22,882 bases of DNA from JAKLDO01 sp035354435 (GTDB lineage: Bacteria; UBP6; UBA1177): NCBI GenBank assembly GCA_035354435.1, contig DAOQAY010000038.1, positions 1-22,882 of the forward strand, read 5' to 3'. Each line of letters starts with the position of its first letter. Position 1 is the first letter of the stretch. The position numbers and the translations under genes are program-made. Positions 1 through 7,561 of the stretch are shown here, one piece after another. The notes beneath the pieces were generated by a model, which was given only the letters and a program-made list of their open reading frames with translations, was not told the DNA's origin and searched no databases.

Positions 1-870
1 TTTCATTATTTTGATGAATCCGGGAAGTTGCTGAGTCAGTTCTGAAGAGCCCATTACTGGTTCAGAATATTTGTTCAAAGCTTCTTTTAAAATGTTAAGA
101 AGATCGTTTTTTCTAAGTTCGTCAATAAGTGCCGAGAACATTATTTCTGATGCAATCCCGCTGTAAAGCACATAACTTAAAAAAGGACTGTTTGTCCAGA
201 CAGCGTGTTTGAGAGTTTTTCCATCAGGCTGTACAACCGCAAGCAGATATTTTTCACCGTCAACAACCAGATTGAGCCAGCTGTCTTTCCATATTTTAAG
301 AGCATCGGCCCCGGCGCTTTTTTTTATCATGACACAATTTTTTATTTCTGTGCCGTCATAGCTATTTATAACGACATGCAGTTTGTCCTTAACCCTTTTT
401 TGAGTGGCTTTTTCAAGATCAGGTCTTATCATTTCCAGCATTTTCGGGAATCCGTCAACAATTATCTGCTTTTTTGCATTTCTGATCATATCTTCAGCTC
501 TTTCAAGAACCTGATCTATCGTATCAAGCTGAAAAACTCTTGTTTCCATTTCAGAATCACTGCTTTCCGGAAGATTGCTCGAAAGGTATTTCAAACTGTT
601 TTCAATCTGTTTTTCAACACGGGCAAGGTATTCTTTTGCAGGAACGGCGGTGAACTGTCTTGTCGAAGGAAGTTCTTCAACCATAACGGCCCCCTTTTTC
701 CTGAGAATATCCAGAGCCTTATAAATATTTGATGAGCCTTCGCCTATGATTTGAGCAATTTTGTAGCCTGACAAAGGTGATTGTTTGAGAAGTGTTAGAT
801 AAACTTCTGATTCGAGTCTATTAAAACCGATCTCCTGCAGTTTCAAAATAAGTTCATCATTTTTAACCAT
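1..870 (-). CDS. TrmB-type winged-helix transcriptional regulator (partial, C-terminus off the window)
   Basis: The minus-strand frame is open from ATG at 870-868 to the window edge, giving 290 codons without a stop. The N-terminus (about residues 8-75) is a TrmB-type winged helix: a segment reading IGFNRLESEVYLTLL, then SGYKIAQIIGEGSSNIYKAL and a wing ending near PSTRQFTAVPA. A short coiled linker (about 85-115) leads to a PLD-like TrmB sensor region with QIIVDGFPKML and later WLNLVVDGEKYLLAVVQPD. TrmB proteins often sense sugars or other small ligands; the ligand here is unknown. GGAGG lies a few bases before the start codon (complement of cctcc, 875-879). It diverges from the SDR gene at 990 and may regulate it or itself, which is inference from position. 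The family is commoner in archaea but also occurs in bacteria. Confidence 0.8.
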   Translation of the reverse strand, partial: MVKNDELILKLQEIGFNRLESEVYLTLLKQSPLSGYKIAQIIGEGSSNIYKALDILRKKGAVMVEELPSTRQFTAVPAKEYLARVEKQIENSLKYLSSNLPESSDSEMETRVFQLDTIDQVLERAEDMIRNAKKQIIVDGFPKMLEMIRPDLEKATQKRVKDKLHVVINSYDGTEIKNCVMIKKSAGADALKIWKDSWLNLVVDGEKYLLAVVQPDGKTLKHAVWTNSPFLSYVLYSGIASEIMFSALIDELRKNDLLNILKEALNKYSEPVMGSSELTQQLPGFIKIMK

Positions 871-891
871 GCAACCTCCAGATATGCACAA

Positions 892-908
892 ATTATTCGT
901 GTGATAAT
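892..908. promoter_or_regulatory. Candidate operator: inverted repeat ATTAT-N7-ATAAT
   Basis: Perfect 5-bp arms (892-896 and 904-908) flank a 7-base spacer. The repeat overlaps the predicted -10 of the minus-strand TrmB-type gene, a typical position for autorepression. The arms are short and AT-rich, so chance is possible. Confidence 0.3.
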
Positions 909-931
909 ATATAAATACAAACAATTTGCAA
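904..931 (-). promoter_or_regulatory. Predicted sigma70-type promoter for the TrmB-type gene
   Basis: On the minus strand, TTGCAA (931-926) is separated by 16 bases from TATTAT (909-904). The -35 hexamer is self-complementary and also serves the predicted plus-strand promoter. Confidence 0.4.
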
Positions 932-953
932 AACATAAATTTGGATATATCAT
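926..953 (+). promoter_or_regulatory. Predicted sigma70-type promoter for the SDR-histidine kinase pair
   Basis: TTGCAA (926-931), a 16-base spacer, then TATCAT (948-953), 36 bases before the ATG at 990. It shares the palindromic -35 with the divergent promoter. Confidence 0.4.
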
Positions 954-989
954 TTTCAGGGTTTATTTTATGATAAAGGGGGAATAAAA

Positions 990-1976
990 ATGGTTATTAT
1001 TACGGGAGCTACAGGTCATGTCGGCAATACACTTATAAGAGAATTGAATAAAAAAGGGATTAAACCTAAAATTCTGGTACATGAGCCGACAACAGTTAGA
1101 AAAGCGATAGAAGGACTCGATTTCGAGGAAGTTCCGGGAGACATTACCGATGTCGATTCTCTTAACAAGGCATTCAAAGGCGCAGAGATCGTTTATAACT
1201 GTGCGGCATGGATCTCAATTACTCCGGGAATGTATGAAAAGTTAAGAAAAGTCAATGTCGAAGGTGTTATCAATGTTCTCAATGCCTGTAAGTTGAACAA
1301 TGTTAAAAGACTTGTACATGTAAGTTCTATCGAAGCTCTGGGAGATCCTGGTGTTGGTGTTCTTGCAACCGAAGAAATGGGCTTTAATCCGGATCGTGCC
1401 ATGCTGGAATACGGTGTAACCAAGGCAGAGGCATCACTTCTGGTTCAGGAAGCGGCTTCAAAGGGGCTTGATGTTGTTTCGGTATGTCCGGTAGGAATAA
1501 TTGGTCCGTATGATTACAGACCCTGCCAGATGGGAACGATGATAATGAATTTTAAGAAAGGAAAGCTTCCTGCATACCCAGGCTACGGCGGATTTGACTG
1601 GGTTGATGTCAGAGATGTTGCTCAGGGGATACTTCTTGCAGGTGAAAAGGGGAAAAAAGGTGAATTTTATATTCTGACAGGCGGTCATACCACAAATAAA
1701 GAAATGATGGAGATACTTGAAAGAGTGACCGGCTCAAAAATGCCAAAGATATCTCTTCCTTACTGGCTTATGTCCACAGCGGGTTTTTTTGCGGAGTTTT
1801 ATTATAAATGGACTGGAAAAGAAGCTGTAATAACAAGAGACAGTGCCAAGATCCTGAAAAGTGATCTCAGGGCTTCATCAGAAAAAGCCAGAAAAGAGAT
1901 CGGGTTCAGTCCCAGACCGGTTGAGCAGACATTTAAAGATCACTATGAATGGCTGATGGAAAACAAGAAAAAATGA
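990..1976 (+). CDS. Extended-SDR NAD(P)-dependent epimerase/dehydratase or reductase
   Basis: This 328-residue protein is of normal length for an extended short-chain dehydrogenase/reductase. It begins with a Rossmann fold and glycine motif GATGHVG (residues 6-12), followed by GDITD (50-54) and NCAAW (70-74). The catalytic residues are SS (112-113) and the Tyr-xxx-Lys motif YGVTKAE (Y141, K145). The downstream WVDVRDVAQGI segment is typical of the family. It resembles dihydroflavonol-reductase-like and 3-beta-hydroxysteroid-dehydrogenase-like members, but the sequence does not define a substrate. A purine-rich ribosome binding site (aaaggggg) precedes the ATG. The stop overlaps the histidine kinase start (ATGA at 1973-1976), so the two are probably co-translated. 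Confidence 0.85.
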   Translation: MVIITGATGHVGNTLIRELNKKGIKPKILVHEPTTVRKAIEGLDFEEVPGDITDVDSLNKAFKGAEIVYNCAAWISITPGMYEKLRKVNVEGVINVLNACKLNNVKRLVHVSSIEALGDPGVGVLATEEMGFNPDRAMLEYGVTKAEASLLVQEAASKGLDVVSVCPVGIIGPYDYRPCQMGTMIMNFKKGKLPAYPGYGGFDWVDVRDVAQGILLAGEKGKKGEFYILTGGHTTNKEMMEILERVTGSKMPKISLPYWLMSTAGFFAEFYYKWTGKEAVITRDSAKILKSDLRASSEKARKEIGFSPRPVEQTFKDHYEWLMENKKK

Positions 1977-3706
1977 ATTTTTCCTTTTCAGTTCAATTTA
2001 TTCCACTTGTTTTAGCTATGTTTTTCTCTTTCGGACTGCTGGTGTCTCTTTTACGGTATATTGACAGTCCTGTAGTGAAGGCTCTGGAAGTAATACTATC
2101 CGGTGCATTTATCTGGTCAATGAGCCACCTGTTCGAGTATGGAAGCAATAACCTTGAGATAAAGCTTTTCTGGGTTAATGTTGAATACTTCGGGATGTTT
2201 ATGGTTCCTGTGGGATGGCTTATACTGACTTTTTTTTACTTAGGAAGACGGCACCTCGTTACTATAAGAAACATAGTAATAATTTCAGCCGTTCCGGCAT
2301 TAACACTGTTATTGAATGCGACAAACAGTTATCACGGGCTGATGATGTATAATGTTTCACTGGATCATAACGGTACATTTTCAGTAATTACCAGAACTCC
2401 TGGGATATGGTTCTGGGTCAGCCTGATTTATGCAAATGCTTTAATGCTGACAGGAACTGCATTAATGGCAAAAAGGTTTTTTACACCGCCCAGGATACAG
2501 AGAAAGCAGATATTTCTGATTGTTACAGCAATTGCAATTCCATGGATAAGCTCACTTATTTCAATTTTTAATGTTTTTCCGTTTTTAAGAATAGATCCTT
2601 CGCCTTCGATGATCCCTGTTTCCGTTTTTCTGATAATTATGGCTCTTTATCCTTTTAATACTTTTAATGTGATTCCTATTGCAAGAGATTTTATTCTTGA
2701 AAATCTATATGACGGAATAGTAGTTGTAGATGCATCGAACCGGGTAATTGATTATAATCCCGCTTTTTCAAAAATGTTTAAAACCGGAAAGATAAAATTC
2801 TCCACACCTTTTGCCGAACTGGCGCAATTGATCAATGTGCCTTCCAGCATATTGAATAAGAGTGAGTTTAATAAAAGAGAGATAATCTGTAAAATAAATG
2901 AAAGAACTCTCGCTTTTGAGGTGAGTGTCAAGCCTGTTTTGATAAATGGTGATCTGATCGGCCGGATCTTTCATTTTCAGGAAATTACTGAAAAAAAGAA
3001 ATTTCTTGAATCGTTGAACAGAGCTCAGAAACTTGAATCACTCGGTTTTCTGGCCGGAGGAATCGCTCATGAGTTTAATAATATCCTGAGTGCTGTTTTC
3101 GGAAATATTGAACTTGCAAAAGAATATTCAAGTGATGACAGAGCGAAAAAATTCCTTGATAATGCTCTTGTCTGTTCCGATAGAGCGGTAAATCTTATAG
3201 AACAGCTGATAACTTTTTCAAAGGGAGGAGCTCCGTCTTGCAGACCTGCGGAACTTTTTCCTTTTTACAAAGAAAGGATCACTCTTCTTCTGCTGAAATC
3301 AAAAGTTGATGTTAAATATGACATTCCTGCTGATCTGCCGAAATGTTTAATTGATAAAGGGCAGATCGGACAGGTTTTTGATGGAATTATCACTAATGCA
3401 AGAGAGTCAATGCCTGATGGCGGAGATCTTTTTATTTCTGCAAAAGAAGTTAATTCGATAAAACCTCAAAACTCGAAGTTGAAAGAAGGCAGATATGTTC
3501 AACTGGTTATAAAAGATTCGGGATCGGGAATAAAAGATGATATTCTGCCATATATTTTCGACCCGTTTTTTTCTACAAAAAAACAGGGGAGAGGTCTCGG
3601 TCTTTCAGCCTGTCTGTCAATAATTGAACAGCACGGCGGCGCAATTGAAGTGCAGTCAGAAACAGGAAAAGGAACCGTTTTTACAGTTTATTTTCCAGTA
3701 GCGTGA
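1973..3706 (+). CDS. Membrane-bound PAS sensor histidine kinase (7TM-type N-terminus)
   Basis: This 577-residue sensor kinase begins with a membrane domain of about seven hydrophobic segments (residues 3-225, like the HisKA_7TM family). A PAS domain follows (about 238-345, with GIVVVDASNRVIDYNPAFSKMF). The dimerisation/phosphoacceptor domain contains AGGIAHEFNNILSAV with phospho-His 366. The HATPase_c domain has the N-box NARESMPDGG (about 475), G1 DSGSGI (about 514), F-box FDPFF and G2 GRGLGL. All catalytic motifs are present, and the phosphoacceptor region resembles the NtrB-like type. I chose the ATG at 1973, which overlaps the previous stop. An upstream in-frame ATG at 1949 would add eight polar residues and lies inside the SDR gene. 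No response regulator is adjacent, so the kinase is an orphan here. The signal is unknown. Confidence 0.9.
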   Translation: MNFSFSVQFIPLVLAMFFSFGLLVSLLRYIDSPVVKALEVILSGAFIWSMSHLFEYGSNNLEIKLFWVNVEYFGMFMVPVGWLILTFFYLGRRHLVTIRNIVIISAVPALTLLLNATNSYHGLMMYNVSLDHNGTFSVITRTPGIWFWVSLIYANALMLTGTALMAKRFFTPPRIQRKQIFLIVTAIAIPWISSLISIFNVFPFLRIDPSPSMIPVSVFLIIMALYPFNTFNVIPIARDFILENLYDGIVVVDASNRVIDYNPAFSKMFKTGKIKFSTPFAELAQLINVPSSILNKSEFNKREIICKINERTLAFEVSVKPVLINGDLIGRIFHFQEITEKKKFLESLNRAQKLESLGFLAGGIAHEFNNILSAVFGNIELAKEYSSDDRAKKFLDNALVCSDRAVNLIEQLITFSKGGAPSCRPAELFPFYKERITLLLLKSKVDVKYDIPADLPKCLIDKGQIGQVFDGIITNARESMPDGGDLFISAKEVNSIKPQNSKLKEGRYVQLVIKDSGSGIKDDILPYIFDPFFSTKKQGRGLGLSACLSIIEQHGGAIEVQSETGKGTVFTVYFPVA

Positions 3707-3756
3707 AGTGTTGAAATCCGGGAAGAACTTTCAATTCTTATAAATCAATGTATCTC

Positions 3757-4434
3757 TTACCCTATAAACAGTCCTTCAAGTCTGATATGAAGACCTGCGG
3801 GTCCTTTATTTATAAAATTCACCAGTCCTGAATGACGCCATTGTAACATACATTTATGCGGCATAAACCAATATCTCATTCCAATCTTAATCTCTTTGTT
3901 CGTTGCCAGGACAAGGCCTTCATAAGCTTCTGCAGAATAGTAGCCGATATCTTTACAGCCTTTTAACCGTGGCTCAAGCGGTCCTGTGACACACCACGAC
4001 ATTACTCCATTTATCTTATCTACATCTGTGATAATACCGCAATGAGTCACCGGACATCCGCATGACATTCCCAATGGTCTTCCTATGACAATATCCCCGA
4101 CTTTGATATCTAACTCAGAAGTTCGCTGAGGATTGTGCGGAATAATAATTTCTTTAGGACCGGGCTCTCCTGGAAAAGAATCAAGAACAAAATCAAAATC
4201 CCTGCCTAGAGAATCAATATATGAAATTCTGTCATTTTCATGACTCTTGCCGCATCCGATACATATATGACTAGGAGAATTCCCTTCTTCAACATTACTA
4301 GTTATATGAATACAACGCTTAAGAATTAACGGATCTTTATCGACTATAATTGCAAACTGATCACATGTTTTCGATCCGCACAGACCGCAATCATATCCGG
4401 GCAGTTTTTTTCGTACATTTGCGACATCACTCAT
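3757..4434 (-). CDS. Cys-rich 4Fe-4S protein with conserved C-terminal Cys motif
   Basis: This 225-residue soluble protein starts with a 4Fe-4S motif resembling the Fe-S domain of RnfB and corrinoid Fe-S proteins: LPGYDCGLCGSKTC, with C16, C19, C24 and C41 (CxxC-x4-C-x16-C). A CxxC pair (C58, C61) follows. The C-terminal half has a second cysteine cluster, GRPLGMSCGCPVTHCG (C125, C127, C132), and single Cys at 148, 160 and 195. I do not recognise a characterised enzyme; the layout suits an electron carrier or a metal-cluster scaffold or insertion protein. AGGAGG precedes the ATG. The gene lies 9 bases after the G3E GTPase gene and is the last of the operon. Confidence 0.8.
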   Translation of the reverse strand: MSDVANVRKKLPGYDCGLCGSKTCDQFAIIVDKDPLILKRCIHITSNVEEGNSPSHICIGCGKSHENDRISYIDSLGRDFDFVLDSFPGEPGPKEIIIPHNPQRTSELDIKVGDIVIGRPLGMSCGCPVTHCGIITDVDKINGVMSWCVTGPLEPRLKGCKDIGYYSAEAYEGLVLATNKEIKIGMRYWFMPHKCMLQWRHSGLVNFINKGPAGLHIRLEGLFIG

Positions 4435-4443
4435 TTTCGCCTC

Positions 4444-5145
4444 CTATTCTCCACGATAAAACATATCACTTTCCAATGGCCTGACAACACCGAAATGCTG
4501 ATTCCAGCCGATTTCTTTTTTACCGACACATATAGTACAAGTACCTATCGGAGGATTACCTCGCAGATAAATTGGAAAAACCACATCTTCCATCTGCTCA
4601 ATCTGACGAACAAGCGGATCTATTCCTATACCGTAAAGCGCATCAGACTCGAATATTTTTACTCCGCTGGCATTCTGCATTATGCGTGCACGGAAAACTT
4701 CCCGTTCCGCCTGACTTACAAGATCAATCTTTGTCACAACCGCAACATCGGAAAGAGTGAGCATCGGACCGATTTTTCTTGGAAGATTCATTCCGCTTGT
4801 AGCTTCCAGCACAACAACCCCGAGAGATTTTGTGACATAAGGCGAACATCTTAAGCAAAGCCCTGCTGTTTCAACCAGAAGGATATCGGATAAATGTTTC
4901 GAAGCCCATGTAATAGCATCACCGAGAACCATAACATTGCAATGATCAGGACATAACTCACCGGAATAAACCGTTTTAACAGGAATTCCGAATTCTTTTG
5001 CAATTATCTGTTCTTCTTCAGCAAACTGGACATCAATTTTAAGATATGATGGACGATATCCCTTTTTTATAAGTTTGCGTATTGTATGTTTCAGAACACT
5101 CGTTTTCCCCGTAGTAGCGGGTCCAGCCACAATAACCAGCTTCAT
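4444..5145 (-). CDS. CobW/HypB/UreG-like (G3E) P-loop GTPase, putative metallochaperone
   Basis: This 233-residue P-loop protein has Walker A GPATTGKTS (residues 8-16), the switch/Walker B-like LLVETAGL (89-96) and the guanine-specificity motif TKID (138-141). This order is typical of G3E GTPases, which couple GTP hydrolysis to insertion of metals or cofactors. Three cysteine pairs may bind metal: C65/C69 (CPDHC), C97/C100 (CLRC) and C203/C206 (CTIC). It lacks the His-rich tail of many HypB proteins. The start overlaps the ABC ATPase stop (ATGA at 5145-5142), which implies translational coupling. Its client protein is unknown; the adjacent 4Fe-4S protein is the obvious candidate partner by inference. 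Confidence 0.85.
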   Translation of the reverse strand: MKLVIVAGPATTGKTSVLKHTIRKLIKKGYRPSYLKIDVQFAEEEQIIAKEFGIPVKTVYSGELCPDHCNVMVLGDAITWASKHLSDILLVETAGLCLRCSPYVTKSLGVVVLEATSGMNLPRKIGPMLTLSDVAVVTKIDLVSQAEREVFRARIMQNASGVKIFESDALYGIGIDPLVRQIEQMEDVVFPIYLRGNPPIGTCTICVGKKEIGWNQHFGVVRPLESDMFYRGE

Positions 5146-5936
5146 GCCGTTCTCCCTTTTAACATCTCAATTGCTTCGTCTCCCAGCTTTTCTCCATCAC
5201 GCAGACAGCTGCGGAAATGCACCAGCAGATCATCAATTTTCTTTATTTCTTCGGCAACAGCGAGTTCTTTTTCATCCCGCCTGATCAGTTTTTCCATTCC
5301 GCCCTGACGCATCACAATGCGGTAATCCGAAAGAAGTGCAATACGGGGATCATGTGTGACAAATATAAATATTTTTCTATATTGCTTAAGCAATTCCAGA
5401 GCTTTTGTGCGGTTGATCCCGGCATTTTCTATCTCATCAAGAAGAATAATAGGTGAATTACCTATTATTACAGCATCGGCAATAAGAAGTGATCTGGTCT
5501 GTCCACCTGAAAGTTCAGTCATGGCAGAATTATCTATAATCATTTCACCAGTCAGCTGGTTGGCAAAATCCAGTGTTTCTTTAACAATCGCTTTAATATC
5601 AGCGTGACCTCTGATTGTCGAATGAACCTCCAAAAACTCATTTACTGGCAGATCTGAAAGAAAATTGGTATGCTGGCTTATCAGAGCTATCGGATTCTGC
5701 CCCGGATCAGAACCGTAGTCTTCCGGTGCAATTTCACCATTAATAAGAATAATCCTGTTGCTTGGAGTATTTTCAGCAGCAAAAAGGCCGAGATCATTTA
5801 TCAGTGTTGTCTTTCCGCATCCAGTAGGACCGACAATGCTTACGACATCTCCCATCCGCATCGTAATTTCAGAAAGTGTTTCAATTTTATTATTTTTATT
5901 CTTTCCACCTTTAATAGTTATGGTTTCAATTTCCAT
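5142..5936 (-). CDS. Stand-alone ABC-type ATPase of the Rrf2/G3E/Fe-S operon
   Basis: This 264-residue single ABC nucleotide-binding domain is complete: Walker A GPTGCGKTT (36-44), Q-loop Q88 (ALISQH), signature LSGGQ (142-146), Walker B IILLDE (163-168) and switch His195 (VTHD). The D-loop position reads ENAGINR rather than the usual SALD, and a charged helical tail follows. No permease or binding-protein gene is adjacent, so a non-transport role such as energising cofactor assembly or protein remodelling is plausible. I chose the ATG at 5936, four bases after GGAGG. A TTG at 5951 overlapping the Rrf2 stop would add five residues. An unlinked permease cannot be excluded. Confidence 0.85.
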   Translation of the reverse strand: MEIETITIKGGKNKNNKIETLSEITMRMGDVVSIVGPTGCGKTTLINDLGLFAAENTPSNRIILINGEIAPEDYGSDPGQNPIALISQHTNFLSDLPVNEFLEVHSTIRGHADIKAIVKETLDFANQLTGEMIIDNSAMTELSGGQTRSLLIADAVIIGNSPIILLDEIENAGINRTKALELLKQYRKIFIFVTHDPRIALLSDYRIVMRQGGMEKLIRRDEKELAVAEEIKKIDDLLVHFRSCLRDGEKLGDEAIEMLKGRTA

Positions 5937-5947
5937 CAGACCTCCGT

Positions 5948-6352
5948 TCAAATAAGATCACTAAGAGTTGTTTTTTCAAGAGTATCAGAGATGTAATCAC
6001 GAATCTTTTTCATCACATTCAGCACTTTTTTTTCTTTCTCTATCGGCGTGTTTGAGTAAAAATAGACACTTACAGATTCTGTCGGAGCAAGTGCACCATC
6101 CATAAGCCGGATAATTTCAGCAAGTGAAATATCCTTCGGCATTTTACTAAGACGGCAACCGCCTGATGCGCCTCGCCGAGTTTTAATAAAGCCTGAATTT
6201 TTCAATATAAGCAATAACTGTTCTAAATATTTTCGCGATAAATCATACTGTTTGCAAATATCTTCAACCTTAATAAATTCATTTTCACCCTGATTTCTTG
6301 CAATATAAATAAGTGACAGAATCGAATATTCACTCTTTGTGGTCAATTTCAT
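5948..6352 (-). CDS. Rrf2-family transcriptional regulator
   Basis: This 134-residue protein has the usual Rrf2 length and opening (MKLTTKSEYSILSLIYIA). A winged helix follows, with the recognition segment DLSRKYLEQLLLILKNSGFI and wing RRGASGGCRLSK. Rrf2 proteins include IscR, NsrR, CymR and RsrR, which sense Fe-S status, nitric oxide or sulfur metabolites. The three clustered cysteines of IscR are absent: only C33 and C66 are present, so it may not carry its own Fe-S cluster and may instead work like CymR-type members. It is first in the minus-strand operon and next to the divergent sulfation operon, so it could regulate either or both, which is inference. A GGGGA sequence lies about 12 bases before the ATG. 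Confidence 0.9.
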   Translation of the reverse strand: MKLTTKSEYSILSLIYIARNQGENEFIKVEDICKQYDLSRKYLEQLLLILKNSGFIKTRRGASGGCRLSKMPKDISLAEIIRLMDGALAPTESVSVYFYSNTPIEKEKKVLNVMKKIRDYISDTLEKTTLSDLI

Positions 6353-6380
6353 CGGAGTTCATTCCCCAGTTAGTCCATAG

Positions 6381-6408
6381 ACAATATCTGTTTTTTTTAA
6401 ATATACAA
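6381..6408 (-). promoter_or_regulatory. Weak predicted promoter for the Rrf2 operon
   Basis: On the minus strand, TTGTAT (6408-6403), a 16-base spacer and TATTGT (6386-6381). Both hexamers are imperfect and the region is very AT-rich, so the call is tentative. Confidence 0.28.
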
Positions 6409-6451
6409 CAAAAAAGTTTCTAAAAAACGCAGCAAACGACTTATAAAAAAA

Positions 6452-6526
6452 ACCGGAAAAGAAGAACCATATAGATTTTTTTTGAATTTTTCTTATTAAA
6501 ATGATAGCTTCCTTCCGGTGTTTTTT
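6452..6526 (+). terminator. Candidate leader attenuator before cysP
   Basis: ACCGGAA (6452-6458) pairs with TTCCGGT (6513-6519), and GAAG (6461-6464) pairs with CTTC (6508-6511) across a small internal loop. The apical loop is about 43 bases, and TTTTTT follows at 6521-6526, just before the cysP ribosome binding site. The shape is that of an intrinsic terminator, but the large loop makes it uncertain. It could terminate transcription in response to sulfur status, or be incidental. Confidence 0.35.
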
Positions 6527-6538
6527 ATTGAGGAAAAA

Positions 6539-7558
6539 GTGGTGGATTTTATTAATTCTCTGACGATCCCTTTTCTTCTTGCTATGTTTCTTGCTGTAAA
6601 CATGGGCGGAAGTGGCACTTCGCCGGCTTTTTCAGCTGCATATGGTGCAAATATTATTAAAAAAGAGTATATTCCGGGACTTTTCGGAGTTATGGTGCTT
6701 CTGGGAGCGATGATAGCCGGGAAAGAAGTAAGCCTTACTCTGGGGAAAGGCCTTATTGAGCAGTCTTTTTTTACTCCATATAACACTTCCGCTATTCTTC
6801 TCTCCATATCTCTATCACTGTTTTTTGCAAATCTGATCGGCGTTCCACAGTCAACAAGTCAGTCAACGGTACTTTCAATAGCCGGGGCCGCATCCGCTTT
6901 GGACGGATTTAATTCGAATAAGCTTTTTTACGAGATTATCCCGGCATGGTTTATTCTTCCGGTAGTTTCCTTTTTTCTTATGTTTGTGATTTCGAAATGG
7001 ATTGTTCCAATATTCAGTAAAAATGTTTTCAGATACAGTTTTTCAGATATTAATAACAACAAAATTCTTAAATATGTGCTGATCCTCGCTTCTTTATATG
7101 TCGCTTTTTCAATAGGTGCAAATAATGTTGCAAATGCCGCCGCTCCCATCGCCTCTCTGACAATGAATGAAATCAATACCGGATGCACTTCGGCAATGAT
7201 GCCGGTAATTATATTATCAGTTCTTGTCGTTGCCCCCTGTTTCGGGATCGGTAGTTCGCTTTTAGGACACAAAGTAACTGAAACAACCGGCAAAGAAATT
7301 GTCAAAGTAAATCCTGTTGATGCCACAGTAATCGCTGTCATCGTTGCAACTCTTCTGCTTCTTGCATCGGTTACCAGAGGAATTCCTACTTCGCTGGTTC
7401 AGCTCAACAGTGCAGCATTTTTTGCCCTTAGTGTTTCTAGAAAAGGCTGGAAAAGTACAATAAAAAACAACACAGTCGGAAAATATTGCGTCGTATGGAT
7501 GATTGCGCCGGTTTTTTGCTATTTACTCACTTTCCTTTTGATTTACTTGTCGAGGTAG
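6539..7558 (+). CDS. cysP: CysP-type (PiT superfamily) sulfate permease
   Basis: This polytopic membrane protein of about 339 residues belongs to the PiT family. The N-terminal signature reads FLAVNMGGSGTSPAFSAAYG instead of the phosphate-transporter GANDxANA. From memory this resembles Bacillus subtilis CysP (FFAMNIGASGAAASMGVAYG), a sulfate permease. The second repeat has SIGANNVANAAAP, again CysP-like, and later GIPTSLVQLNSAA. Proton-coupled sulfate uptake fits the PAPS-forming genes downstream. I chose GTG at 6539 (GTG 6542 is equally possible) because GAGG lies at 6530-6533; an upstream in-frame GTG at 6518 lacks a good site. It is the first gene of the sulfation operon, and the next gene starts 3 bases after its stop. 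Phosphate or thiosulfate transport remains a lesser alternative. Confidence 0.8.
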   Translation: MVDFINSLTIPFLLAMFLAVNMGGSGTSPAFSAAYGANIIKKEYIPGLFGVMVLLGAMIAGKEVSLTLGKGLIEQSFFTPYNTSAILLSISLSLFFANLIGVPQSTSQSTVLSIAGAASALDGFNSNKLFYEIIPAWFILPVVSFFLMFVISKWIVPIFSKNVFRYSFSDINNNKILKYVLILASLYVAFSIGANNVANAAAPIASLTMNEINTGCTSAMMPVIILSVLVVAPCFGIGSSLLGHKVTETTGKEIVKVNPVDATVIAVIVATLLLLASVTRGIPTSLVQLNSAAFFALSVSRKGWKSTIKNNTVGKYCVVWMIAPVFCYLLTFLLIYLSR

Positions 7559-7561
7559 TTT

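Noticed and set aside
205..732. Plus-strand open frame of 175 codons
   Set aside because: It lies opposite the TrmB-type gene, has no ribosome binding site and encodes a Phe-rich, low-complexity product; it is a shadow of the real minus-strand gene.
3707..3756. Hairpin terminator (AAGAA/TTCTT) between the convergent kinase and Fe-S genes
   Set aside because: The stem is only 5 AT-rich pairs, and pairing of this size is expected by chance.
6539..7558. Phosphate transporter (PiT/PitA)
   Set aside because: The first signature is the CysP form (AVNMGGSGTSPAFSAAYG) rather than GANDxANA, and the operon is about sulfate activation.
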